Positions 16,773 through 25,030 of a stretch of DNA of 64,000 nucleotides are shown here, piece after piece (position 1 is the first letter of the stretch; each line of letters begins with the position of its first letter). The translations under genes were made by a program, and so were the position numbers. The notes under the pieces were generated by a model. That model searched no databases. It was given only the letters and a program-made list of their open reading frames with translations, and was not told where the DNA came from. The stretch is from CAZGRP01 sp964527995 (GTDB lineage Bacteria; Zhuqueibacterota; Zhuqueibacteria; Oceanimicrobiales; CAZGRP01): assembly GCA_964527995.1 (NCBI GenBank), contig CAZGRP010000004.1, forward strand, positions 1-64,000. The letters run 5' to 3'.

Positions 16773-17612
16773 TTGGCAGTGACGAGGTTTTTCCGTTTCG
16801 TCAAGATCGAACACACGATTTTTTCGTTGCCGTTGATCTACAGCGGCGCCCTCCTGGCTGCCGGCGGAATGCTGTCGTGGCGGCTGGCCGGTCTCATCCT
16901 GGTGGCAGCGACCGGCGCCCGCACCGTTGCCCTGGCGCTCAACCGCATCATCGATCGTGAGATCGACCGGCGCAATCCGCGCACGGCGGTTCGTGAGCTG
17001 CCTGCTGGTCGCATGACTCTGGCAGAGGCTCTGGTTGTTCTGGCCGCCGGTCTCTTTCTCTACTTTGGCAGCGCCGACCTGATCGGGCGCTTTTGCCTGG
17101 TGTGGTCGCCGTTGCCGCTGTTGATTTTCGTAGTCTATCCCTATATGAAGCGCTTCACGCCGCTGGCTCACTTCGGTGTCGGCCTGGGTCTGGCGATGGC
17201 TCCGCTCGGCGGCTGGGTGGCGGTCACTCAGTCGCTTGCCAACCTGGTGCCGGGGTTTCTGCTGGCCCTGTTTACGCTCCTTTGGGTGGCCGGATTTGAC
17301 ATCATCTACGCCACCCTCGATGAGGAGTTCGACCGGCGCGAAAACCTGTTCTCGTTGCCGGCGCGGCTGGGCAGGCGGCGGGCGCTGCACATTTCGGGGG
17401 TTTTGCACGGGCTGGCCTTCGCCGTGCTGGTGCTGGTCTATGTTCTGTATTTGCGTTCCCTCTGGGCGCTGCCTTTTCTGGCCCTTGCCGGCTTCCTTCT
17501 CTACCTGGAACATGCCAGGGCGAACGACGTGGAGCTGGCCTTTTTCAAGATCAACGCGGCGCTTGGTTTTGTGATTCTGGCAATGGTTACCGTGGGAGTG
17601 CAGTTCCCATGA
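16773..17612 (+). CDS. mqnP: UbiA-family prenyltransferase (probably menaquinone precursor prenylation)
   Basis: A 279-residue integral membrane prenyltransferase with about eight hydrophobic helices. Both Asp-rich Mg-pyrophosphate motifs are present: NRIIDREIDRRNPRT (about residues 57-71) and YATLDEEFDRRENLFSLP (about 184-201). The start is a TTG (or the GTG two codons on) behind AGGAGG at 16762-16767. Next to ubiX, ubiD and the mqn genes, it most likely attaches a polyprenyl chain to the dihydroxynaphthoate of the futalosine pathway (the MqnP role). Sequence alone would also allow 4-hydroxybenzoate prenyltransferase. The gene overlaps ubiX by ATGA. Confidence 0.88.
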   Translation: MAVTRFFRFVKIEHTIFSLPLIYSGALLAAGGMLSWRLAGLILVAATGARTVALALNRIIDREIDRRNPRTAVRELPAGRMTLAEALVVLAAGLFLYFGSADLIGRFCLVWSPLPLLIFVVYPYMKRFTPLAHFGVGLGLAMAPLGGWVAVTQSLANLVPGFLLALFTLLWVAGFDIIYATLDEEFDRRENLFSLPARLGRRRALHISGVLHGLAFAVLVLVYVLYLRSLWALPFLALAGFLLYLEHARANDVELAFFKINAALGFVILAMVTVGVQFP

Positions 17613-18160
17613 GAATCGTCGTGGCCATCACTGGGTCATCCGGAACGGCCTACGCTGTGGAATTCCTGAAGCAGTGCCCGGGGGAAAAGTACCTGATCCT
17701 CAGCAAGTGGGGTAAAGTCGTACTCAAGGATGAAACCGGTCTCAGCGAGCGCGACCTGCAGCCGTACGTGCGCAAGATCTTTTCGAACGACGACCTGCAC
17801 GCGCCTCTGGCCAGCGGCTCGAACGCCGTCGACGCCTGTGTCATCATCCCGTGTACCACCTCGACGATGGCGAAGATCGCTTGTGGTATCGGCGACAACC
17901 TGATCACGCGGACAGCGCAGGTGGCCCTGAAAGAGCGATTCAAAATGGTGCTGTGCCTTCGCGAGACGCCTCTCTCCTCCGTGGCTTTGGAGCAGGGGCT
18001 GAAGCTTTCTCGCGACGGTGTGGTGGTCATGCCGATTTCGCCGCCGCTCTACTTCGTGCCGCAGACGGTGGACGAATACATCGGCGGTTTTGTCGAGAAG
18101 GTGTTGGGCGTACTCGGGCTTCGGCAGAGCAAAGGGTGGCGGGCGGAGGAGTTGGAGTGA
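17609..18160 (+). CDS. ubiX: UbiX-family flavin prenyltransferase
   Basis: A 183-residue flavoprotein that makes prenylated FMN, the cofactor of UbiD decarboxylases. The N-terminus MRIVVAITGSSGTAYAVEFL is the FMN-binding start of the family. VIIPCTTSTMAKIACGIGDNLITR (positions about 85-108) and the C-terminal PLYFVP are also conserved. The start overlaps the UbiA stop (ATGA), and ubiD follows, so the three probably form one operon. The paralogue MqnM of futalosine clusters is the same family. Confidence 0.93.
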   Translation: MRIVVAITGSSGTAYAVEFLKQCPGEKYLILSKWGKVVLKDETGLSERDLQPYVRKIFSNDDLHAPLASGSNAVDACVIIPCTTSTMAKIACGIGDNLITRTAQVALKERFKMVLCLRETPLSSVALEQGLKLSRDGVVVMPISPPLYFVPQTVDEYIGGFVEKVLGVLGLRQSKGWRAEELE

Positions 18161-18305
18161 GGGTTGAGGGTAGGGCGTGGAGGGTGAAGTGTCGAGAGTG
18201 AGGAGGGGTTGGCGGCTGAGTTCTGCGGCAGCACGCGTTGTCAGCTCTCTGTGTGCTCGTCAGCGCACTCTGCGTCTCGTTTCGAAACTACGACGATAAA
18301 GCACG

Positions 18306-20332
18306 ATCAAACCGCGAGAGTTCAAAACACTCGGCGACTTCGCTCGTTATCTGGAATCGGTTGGTGAGCTGCATCGCGTCCGCGTCGAGGTGGACGCGGA
18401 GCTGGAAGTCACCGAAATTGCCGTGCGCGCTCTTCTCGAGGGGCGCCCGGCGCTGCTCTTTGAGAATGTGCGAGGNNNNNNNNNNNNNNNNNNNNNNNNN
18501 NNNNNNNNNNNNNNNNNNNNNNNNNNNNNNNNNNNNNNNNNNNNNNNNNNNNNNNNNNNNNNNNNNNNNNNNNNNCCGTGCGCGCTCTTCTCGAGGGGCG
18601 CCCGGCGCTGCTCTTTGAGAATGTGCGAGGTGCCCGCCCATCAGGAGTCCGTCAATCTGGCAGTGGCCGGATTCGACCGGCCGGACCCTTGACGGGCCCG
18701 TCAGGAGCCGGGCCTTTGACCGGCTTCCCGCTGGCGATGAACCTGCTGGCCAGTGAACGCCGTATCGAGCTCGCCCTGGGCCGTCATCCGGAGGAGATCG
18801 GCCAGGAACTGTTGCGCTTTGCGGAAGAGATGATGCCGCCCCGGCTGAAGGCGGTGGGAAGGCATTGGCCTGTGGTTCGCCGGATGCTGTCGGCGCCACC
18901 GCGGCGCGCGCGTACGGCCCTCTCCCAAGAGGTCGACACCGAGCCCGATCTTGACCAACTGCCGATTCAGAAGTGCTGGCCGGGAGACGGCGGTCGATTC
19001 ATCACCCTGGGTCAGGTGATTACGCATGATCCCGAGGATGGCCGGCGCAACATCGGCATCTATCGCATGCACGTCTTCGACGGCCGGACCACGGGCATGC
19101 ACTGGCAGATCCAGAAGGGCGGTGGCTTTCATTACCACAAGGCCCAGAAGCTCGGCCGGACCTTCGAACTGGCGGTTGCGCTGGGCACCGATCCCGTTCT
19201 GCTGCTGGCGAGCGTCGCCGCCCTGCCCGAGGGGATGGACGAAGCCATGTTCGCCGGCTTTCTGCGCGGCCGGCGTGTCCCCTTCGTCAGCGGCAGGAGC
19301 ATATCGATGCCGGTACCCGCCGAGGCGGAATTCATCCTGGAGGGTGTGGTCCCCCTGGAAGAAACACGGCTGGAGGGACCCTTCGGCGACCATTTCGGGC
19401 ACTACTCCGAGGCGGCTCACTTTCCGGTGTTCCACGTCCGGCGGATCACCCATCGCCGTGACGCGGTTTATCCGGGCACCGTCGTCGGCAAGCCGCCTAT
19501 GGAGGATAAGTTTCTGGGCAATGCCACCCAGCAGATTCTCGGTCCTCTCATCCGGTTGGTTCACAAAGAGGTGCGCCAACTTTGGGCCTACTACGAGGCA
19601 GGATTTCACAACCTTCTCGTGGTGGGGGTCGAGCAACGGTACCAGAAGGAAGCCATGAAGGCAGCCTTCGGGATCATGGGCACCGATCAGTTGTCGCTGA
19701 CCAAGTGCATCATCCTGGTTTCTGAGGACGTCGACGTGCGGGACTGGCCGCAAGTGCTGCGGGCGGTGCGCCGCCACTTCGACCCGCACTACGACTTTGT
19801 CCTGCTCCCCAAGGTGCCTCTGGATACACTCGACTTCTCGAGTTTCCGGATGAACCTGGGGAGCAAAATGATCCTCGATGCCACACGCAAGAGCGATCGC
19901 CCGGCGGCGCCCGACGTCGACCCGGGCCCGCTCGAAGAGGCACTGCAGCGGATCGCCAGGCAGGTGCCTCACGTCGTCGACGTCCGACTTTGGGAGAATG
20001 CCCTGTTGCTCGTGAAGGTCGACGGACAGGGGCGCAGTGTGGTTGAGGAGTTGATCCGCAGGCCGGAGCTCGCATCCCTGAAGATCATTGCCGCGGTCAG
20101 CGAAGACGTCGTTCTGAGTAGCCAGGAGAGCGCGATTTGGGGTGTGTTCACGCGTTTCGACTGCGAGCGCGATGTTGTCTTCACCGAACAATCCCTCATC
20201 GGTGCCAGCCCCGTCTACCGCGGCGTGATGGGCATCGATGCAACCTGGAAAGAGGGCTACCCACAGCCTCTGGCTATGTCGGAGGAAATCATCAAGAAGG
20301 TGGATCGTAAATGGCAGAGCTACTGGAGATAA
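18306..20332 (+). CDS. ubiD: UbiD-family decarboxylase (interrupted by an assembly gap)
   Basis: A prenyl-FMN-dependent decarboxylase that probably removes the carboxylate from the prenylated dihydroxynaphthoate. The first part (F-K-T-L-G-D-F-A...) reads into the N run, and the same frame resumes after it. With the duplicated 55 bases collapsed, the frame is continuous and about 620 residues long. The C-terminal two thirds carries family blocks such as MHWQIQKGGGFHYHKA, EGPFGDHFGHYS and TVVGKPPMEDKF. No ATG, GTG or TTG starts the N-terminal part: after the in-frame stop the codons run ACG ATC AAA CCG, so ATC at 18306 stands where ATG is expected. About 30 unusual G/P/S-rich residues follow FENVRG. 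Confidence 0.8.
18421..18630. repeat. 55-base direct duplication on both sides of the gap
   Basis: Bases 18421-18475 and 18576-18630 are identical over all 55 positions and reach exactly to each edge of the N run. That is what two contig ends sharing a terminal overlap look like when a scaffolder leaves them unmerged. Confidence 0.95.
18476..18575. other. Assembly gap (100 N)
   Basis: Exactly 100 undetermined bases inside ubiD, a standard placeholder length. Translations that run through it are meaningless. Confidence 0.99.
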
Positions 20333-22212
20333 AGTTTCGCGACCGTCGCCTGGCGCCGATCTGGGAGAAGGTGCAGCAGGGCGAGCGTCTTTCGTTGCAG
20401 GATGGGGTGACGCTGTTTGAGACGGACGATCTGCTGTCGCTTGGGAAGATGGCCCAGGCGGTGCAGCGCGAGAAGAGCGGTGATGCCGTCTATTTCGTTG
20501 TCAACCGCCAGATCAATCCGAGCAACATCTGCGTGCTGTCGTGCAAGTTCTGCGACTTCGCCGCCAAGCCGGGCGACCCCGACGCCTATGAGATGACCCT
20601 CGATGAGATCCTGGCCAAGCTGAACCCGGAGCTGCATGAGGTCCACATCGTCGGCGGACTGCATCCGCAGTGGCCCTGGGAGTTCTACCTGGAGATGATG
20701 CGGCGGATCAAAGAGGCCTTTCCCAGGATCGACATCAAGGCGTGGACCGCCGTGGAGATCGATTTTTTCTCCAAGAAATTCAAGCTACCGATCCCCGAGG
20801 TGCTGCGCCAGCTCAAGGAGGCCGGCCTTTCCACCATGCCGGGAGGCGGTGCCGAGGTGTTTTCGGAACGTGTCCGCAAGCTGCTGTTTCATCAGAAGAT
20901 CGGCGCCAAACGCTGGCTGGAAATCCACGAGGCCGCCCATCGTCTCGGCATCCCGACCAACGCCACTCTGCTCTACGGCCATGTCGAGACCTTCGACGAG
21001 CGGGTAGAGCACCTGATCAGACTGCGCCAGCAGCAGGATCGCAGCGGCGGGTTTCTCAGCTTTATCCCACTGGCCTTCCAGCCTGGAGATACGGGCATCA
21101 AGGATCGCCAGACCTCGGCTGTGGATGATCTGAAGACCATCGCCGTATCGCGGCTGATGCTGGATAATTTCCCGCATATCAAAGCCTACTGGATCATGCT
21201 CAGCGCTGAGGTGGCACCCGTGGCCCTGGACTTCGGCGCCGACGACATGGACGGCACGGTGGGCGAGGAGCGCATCGCCCACGCTGCCAAGGCGACCAGC
21301 CCGATCGCCCTGGCCAAGGACCACATCGTTCGCATGATCCGCAGCGCCGGCAAGGTGGCCGTGGAGCGCGACATTCTCTACAACCCTATCGCTGTCTACG
21401 GCGATTTCCCGATCGGCAAGATCCCGTACCTCAACTGCGTGCCGATCTATCGCCGCTTCCAGCCCAGGCCCTTCAAGCAGGTGCCGATGTCGCCGCGGCA
21501 AATGGGGCGGCTGGCGGAAGATCGGCAGATCGACGGCGGGCCGCTGTCGCTGATGGACTACTTCGCCGTCGCAGACGATTACGTGATGCTCGACTACTGC
21601 ATCGCTGTGCGCGACCTGGCGCGCAGCGTCGTGCTCTATTCCAACTTTGCCTGGCGCGACCTGGACGGAAAGCGCATCGGCATCACGGCCGAGACATCCA
21701 CCTCGATCGAGCTGCTGAAGGTTCTTCTGCGCCAGAAATATCGCATCGCCGCCCGGCTGGAGCGCATGCACCCGGTCTTTCAGGCGGCCGAGGCGGAGGG
21801 GTTCGATGCCGTGCTGGTGATCGGCGATGAGGCGTTGCGAAGGTCGAAGTCGGGTCTGGCAGGGTTCACCTTCGGCTTCGACCTGGGCCGCGAGTGGTAT
21901 GAATGGACCGGGCTTCCCTTCGTCTTTGCGGTCTGGGCCGTGCGTCGCGACCTGGCGGCTGAGATGAAGGCCCTGCTGGCGCAGCGACTCGAGGAGGCCG
22001 CTCGCAGCGCCGACAACCGCCATGCCGATTTCGGCACCCACCACGGCCGGCGCCTGGGGTTGACGCCCACCGAGGTGCAGGTCTACCTCAACGGCTTCAT
22101 CTATCGCGTCGGCGAGAAAGAGCGACGGGCCATCGAGCTTTTTCAGACCTTTCTCGGCCGCAGGGAGTCTGTGACGGCGGTAAGTCGGGTGGGTGAAGGT
22201 GATGCGGAATGA
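20311..22212 (+). CDS. mqnE-mqnA: Bifunctional MqnE-MqnA: aminofutalosine synthase fused to chorismate dehydratase
   Basis: A 633-residue fusion for the first steps of futalosine menaquinone synthesis. Residues 1 to about 362 are a radical-SAM enzyme with the 4Fe-4S motif C74-x3-C78-x2-C81, a VHIVGGLHPQW segment and the STMPGGGAEVF loop, as in MqnE. From about residue 365 the chain changes to an MqnA-type periplasmic-binding fold: IGKIPYLNCVPIYRRF, GPLSLMDYFAVADDY, then GITAETSTSIELLKVLL and GEWYEWTGLPFVFAVW-like sequence (here LGREWYEWTGLPFVFAVW). MqnA makes 3-enolpyruvylbenzoate, the substrate of MqnE, so the fusion joins consecutive steps. The start overlaps ubiD by 22 bases and has AAGGTGG in front. 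No frameshift is visible at the junction. Confidence 0.93.
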   Translation: MAELLEIKFRDRRLAPIWEKVQQGERLSLQDGVTLFETDDLLSLGKMAQAVQREKSGDAVYFVVNRQINPSNICVLSCKFCDFAAKPGDPDAYEMTLDEILAKLNPELHEVHIVGGLHPQWPWEFYLEMMRRIKEAFPRIDIKAWTAVEIDFFSKKFKLPIPEVLRQLKEAGLSTMPGGGAEVFSERVRKLLFHQKIGAKRWLEIHEAAHRLGIPTNATLLYGHVETFDERVEHLIRLRQQQDRSGGFLSFIPLAFQPGDTGIKDRQTSAVDDLKTIAVSRLMLDNFPHIKAYWIMLSAEVAPVALDFGADDMDGTVGEERIAHAAKATSPIALAKDHIVRMIRSAGKVAVERDILYNPIAVYGDFPIGKIPYLNCVPIYRRFQPRPFKQVPMSPRQMGRLAEDRQIDGGPLSLMDYFAVADDYVMLDYCIAVRDLARSVVLYSNFAWRDLDGKRIGITAETSTSIELLKVLLRQKYRIAARLERMHPVFQAAEAEGFDAVLVIGDEALRRSKSGLAGFTFGFDLGREWYEWTGLPFVFAVWAVRRDLAAEMKALLAQRLEEAARSADNRHADFGTHHGRRLGLTPTEVQVYLNGFIYRVGEKERRAIELFQTFLGRRESVTAVSRVGEGDAE

Positions 22213-22213
22213 T

Positions 22214-22327
22214 GGAGGGATGGAGTGGTGGATTTGTGGAGTGGTTCGAACACGTTTGTTAGGTTCGCGTGAGAGGAAAGCAGGCGCCTCTGGAGGAAAC
22301 TCGATGACTTCATTCCTCCATCGCTCC
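22214..22327. repeat. Inverted repeat (copy 2 of the GGAG-rich family)
   Basis: Arms 22214-22225 and 22316-22327 are complementary at 11 of 12 positions across about 90 bases. The site shares GATGGAGTGGTGGA and CTCCATCGCTCCA exactly with the copy at 2067-2131. It lies between the MqnE-MqnA fusion and mqnC. Confidence 0.6.
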
Positions 22328-22375
22328 AGTTGGGTCGTTTGCTCTCGATTGCCTTCTTGAAGAATCGGAGGAAAA

Positions 22376-23521
22376 ATGCAGGACCTGGCAGTTGAATCGT
22401 TGCTAGCAAAAGCCCACGAAGGAGAACGGCTCTCCCCAGAAGAAGGCTTGGCCCTGCTGCGTGAGGCCGAATTGCTCGACCTCGGTGCCGCTGCGGAGGC
22501 GGTGCGTTATCGCCACAATCCGCGGCCGTGGGTGACCTTCATCGTCGATACCAATCCCAACTATACCAACGTCTGCAACGTCGACTGCATCTTCTGTGCT
22601 TTCTATCGACACGAGGGCGAGGAGGGTGCCTACACCTATTCCGTGGACGAGATGATCCAGAAGTTCAAGGAGATGGTGCCGTTGGGGGTGACCACTGTGC
22701 TGCTCCAGGGTGGTGTGAATCCGAACCTGCCCTTCGACTACTACCTGGAGCTCGTCCGCAGGACAAGAGCCGAGGTGCCGGAAATCCATCCCCATTTCTT
22801 CTCGACATCGGAAATTATCGGCGTGGCCGAAGTGTCTGGCCTGTCGATCCGCGAGGTGCTGCAGCAACTGTATGAGGCTGGGTTGAGAACCATCCCGGGA
22901 GGCGGTGCCGAAATTCTGGCCGATCGCGTCAAGAAGAAGATCAGCCACAAGAAGGGCACGTCCGATGACTGGCTCGAGGTGATGCGCCTGGCCCACCAGA
23001 TCGGCTATCGCACCACGGCCACGATGATGTACGGCCACCTGGAGCGCGACGAAGAGATCATTGAGCATCTGGAACGCATTCGGGCGCTGCAAGACGAGAC
23101 CGGCGGCTTCACGGCCTTCATCCCGTGGAGCTTCAAGCCCGGGAACACACCGTTGGAGAAGATCATCCCCACCTACGCCACGCCGAATCGCTATCTGCAG
23201 ATGATTGCTCTGTCACGCATCTACCTCGACAACTTCCCGCACATCCAGGCGTCCTGGTTCTCCGAGGGCAAGAAGATCGGCCAGGTGGCGCTGCATTTCG
23301 GCGCCGACGATTTCGGCGGCACCTTGGTCGAAGAGAATGTGCACAAGGCCGCCAACTTCGTCAACACCACCTCCACCGAGGAGGTCGTCTCACTCATCCG
23401 GGAGTCTGGTTTTGTGCCTGCCCAGCGGACGACGCTGTATGAGGTGGTGAGAGTGTATGAGAACGGAGGGGCGGGAGTTAGGAAGCAGGAATCAGAAGGT
23501 AGTATCGCGAATCAGGTCTAG
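22376..23521 (+). CDS. mqnC: Cyclic dehypoxanthine futalosine synthase MqnC
   Basis: A 381-residue radical-SAM enzyme that cyclises dehypoxanthinyl futalosine. The cluster motif is C67-x3-C71-x2-C74 (CNVDCIFC). VLLQGGVNPNLPFDYY (about residues 107-122), RTIPGGGAEIL and the ASWFSEGKKIGQVALHFGAD block (about 293-312) are family hallmarks. It is a paralogue of the MqnE half of the preceding gene. GGAGGAAAA immediately precedes the ATG. The last 20 residues are low-complexity and not conserved-looking. Confidence 0.95.
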   Translation: MQDLAVESLLAKAHEGERLSPEEGLALLREAELLDLGAAAEAVRYRHNPRPWVTFIVDTNPNYTNVCNVDCIFCAFYRHEGEEGAYTYSVDEMIQKFKEMVPLGVTTVLLQGGVNPNLPFDYYLELVRRTRAEVPEIHPHFFSTSEIIGVAEVSGLSIREVLQQLYEAGLRTIPGGGAEILADRVKKKISHKKGTSDDWLEVMRLAHQIGYRTTATMMYGHLERDEEIIEHLERIRALQDETGGFTAFIPWSFKPGNTPLEKIIPTYATPNRYLQMIALSRIYLDNFPHIQASWFSEGKKIGQVALHFGADDFGGTLVEENVHKAANFVNTTSTEEVVSLIRESGFVPAQRTTLYEVVRVYENGGAGVRKQESEGSIANQV

Positions 23522-23905
23522 GTAGCAGAGAGCCAGCTCGTCGGTGAATTGCATTCATCGACGCCCCCTTGAACCGGGCTCTCTGAAAAGGTGAGAAAGA
23601 ATCTTGATTTGTCATTCCTGCGAAGCTTGTCCTCGCGAAGGCGGGGAGCGGGAATCCAGAAAAGTAAATAAGTTATAGATTCCCGCTTGCGCGGGAATGA
23701 CAGAAAAAGTAGGCTTTTTGGACAGCCTCTCGCTCTAGCCTGTCGGAAAGACGGGAATCATGCCGTCCTTTCTCAGGATCTCTCCCTCGTCAGTTCCTTC
23801 CAGCAGTTCCTCTGGGATCAGCAGAACTTGCTCAGCTACTTTTGCCCTCATCGGCGTTGCATTCATGAAGAGCCGGGCTGAAACCCAAAACCCAAAACCC
23901 GAAAC
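23522..23905. other. Convergent intergenic region between mqnC and mqnD
   Basis: 384 bases with no gene. It holds the 93-base nested palindrome at 23610-23702 and a short run of AAACCC-type repeats at about 23880-23906. No T-tract terminator is obvious. Confidence 0.7.
23610..23702. repeat. MITE-like nested palindrome
   Basis: The outer ends TGTCATTCCTGCG (23610-23622) and CGCGGGAATGACA (23690-23702) are inverted copies with one mismatch. An inner pair GCGGGAATC (23648-23656) and GATTCCCGC (23678-23686) is perfect. The TCATTCCCGCG...GCGGGAATC theme resembles small dispersed repeats known in many bacterial genomes. There is no reading frame inside. Confidence 0.75.
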
Positions 23906-24742
23906 CTAGTACAGCAGCACCTCCGGCTTCGACGGAATGATGCCGCGCTCATGGGCTCGCTGGAACAGCAGCTCCAGAGCCTGCCTCCCGGGTTCGCCCA
24001 TGTCGATAGTGACCTCGTTCACATACATCTTCACGAATCGTGTGCCCAGGTCGGTATCGATGCCGCGGCCGAATTCGAGCGCATACGGAATCGCTTCCTC
24101 CTGGTGAGCATAGCCGTACTCGATACTCTTGCGAAGCGCGGCAGAGATGCGGCCCGCCAGGTCCTCTCCCAGGTCTGACCGCACCACATCCAGTCCCAGC
24201 GGCAGTGGCAGCCCGCCACTCTCCTCTTGCCAGATCTCTCCAAAGTCTGCCACTTTATGAAGGCCGAACTCGCGGTAGGTGATTTGACCCTCGTGGATCA
24301 GCAGTCCGGCATCCACCTGGCCGTCGAGCACGGCGTCGATGATCTGGTCGAACGGCATTTGAACGGCCTGAGCTCCGTCGGTGTAGATCTGAAAGAGCAG
24401 ATAGGCGGTCGTCAGCTTCCCGGGGGTTGCCACCCGGCGGCCGCGCAGATCTTCCAGGCGGTCGACCTCTTTCGCCACGATGATAGGGCCGTAGCCGTCG
24501 CCCATGCTGGCTCCGGTGCGCATGATCCAGTAGTGGCCGGCAACGTAGGGGAAGGCATGAGCCGAAATCGCCGTCACCTCCAGCTCGGCGCGCAGAGCCC
24601 GTTCGTTGAGGCTCTGGATGTCCTCCATGATGTGCTCGATCACGAAGTCGTCCAGGCTGACCTTGCCGCTGGCCAGGCCGTAAAACATGAAGGCGTCGTC
24701 AGGGTCGGGGCTGTGACCGACGCGCAATAATCTTCCTGTCAT
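23906..24742 (-). CDS. mqnD: 1,4-dihydroxy-6-naphthoate synthase MqnD
   Basis: A 278-residue protein of the periplasmic-binding-like fold that cleaves cyclic dehypoxanthine futalosine to 1,4-dihydroxy-6-naphthoate. The N-terminus RVGHSPDPDDAFMFYGLA (about residues 6-23) is the MqnD signature, and VDAGLLIHEGQITY (about 151-164) holds the conserved histidine region. I start at the ATG at 24742, which has GGAG 9 bases upstream. An ATG at 24778 that overlaps the previous stop is possible too. It is convergent to mqnC, so its transcript comes from the small genes upstream rather than the ubiA-mqnC run. Confidence 0.93.
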   Translation of the reverse strand: MTGRLLRVGHSPDPDDAFMFYGLASGKVSLDDFVIEHIMEDIQSLNERALRAELEVTAISAHAFPYVAGHYWIMRTGASMGDGYGPIIVAKEVDRLEDLRGRRVATPGKLTTAYLLFQIYTDGAQAVQMPFDQIIDAVLDGQVDAGLLIHEGQITYREFGLHKVADFGEIWQEESGGLPLPLGLDVVRSDLGEDLAGRISAALRKSIEYGYAHQEEAIPYALEFGRGIDTDLGTRFVKMYVNEVTIDMGEPGRQALELLFQRAHERGIIPSKPEVLLY

Positions 24743-24774
24743 TTCTTTGCACTCCATGTGTGATTGTGACCCGA

Positions 24775-25020
24775 TCATCGACCCTTTGAGAGTCCGGGCG
24801 GAACCCGACCGCGCAGCAGGCTGACCAGAGTTTCGAAGTCTCTGCCGACGATGACTTCGCCGTTCCGGATCCGCCGGGCGAATTCGCTGGCCTTGTCCTG
24901 CAGCATGTGTGGGCTTTTGACTCGAGGATCTTTGAGCAGCTTCTTCAGGTTGCGCTCCAGCACTTCGATGACCTGCTCGCGCTCCTCGATGGTGGCACGG
25001 CTGTAGTCGGCGACACCCAT
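24775..25020 (-). CDS. Small charged helical protein of unknown function
   Basis: About 80 residues, mostly helical and charged (MGVADYSRATIEEREQVIEV..., then NLKKLLKDPRVKSPHML, ending SLLRGRVPPGLSKGR). I recognise no family. A longer frame to 25140 exists, but it overlaps the small membrane-protein gene; starting at 25020 leaves an 10-base gap after that gene. The stop lies 32 bases before mqnD, or overlaps it if mqnD starts at 24778. The gene may therefore be co-transcribed with mqnD. The ribosome site is weak. Confidence 0.45.
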   Translation of the reverse strand: MGVADYSRATIEEREQVIEVLERNLKKLLKDPRVKSPHMLQDKASEFARRIRNGEVIVGRDFETLVSLLRGRVPPGLSKGR

Positions 25021-25030
25021 GTCAGCGCAC

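Noticed and set aside
18238..18899. Frames running through the N block
   Set aside because: Translations contain unknown residues from a gap; only the ubiD frame matches a family on both sides.
22230..22270. tRNA-like GGTTCGAAC segment
   Set aside because: No acceptor or anticodon stem can be formed; the stretch belongs to the GGAG-rich repeat.
23878..23908. Telomere-like AAACCC repeats next to mqnD
   Set aside because: Only about four imperfect units in a chromosome-like context; simple tandem repeat.
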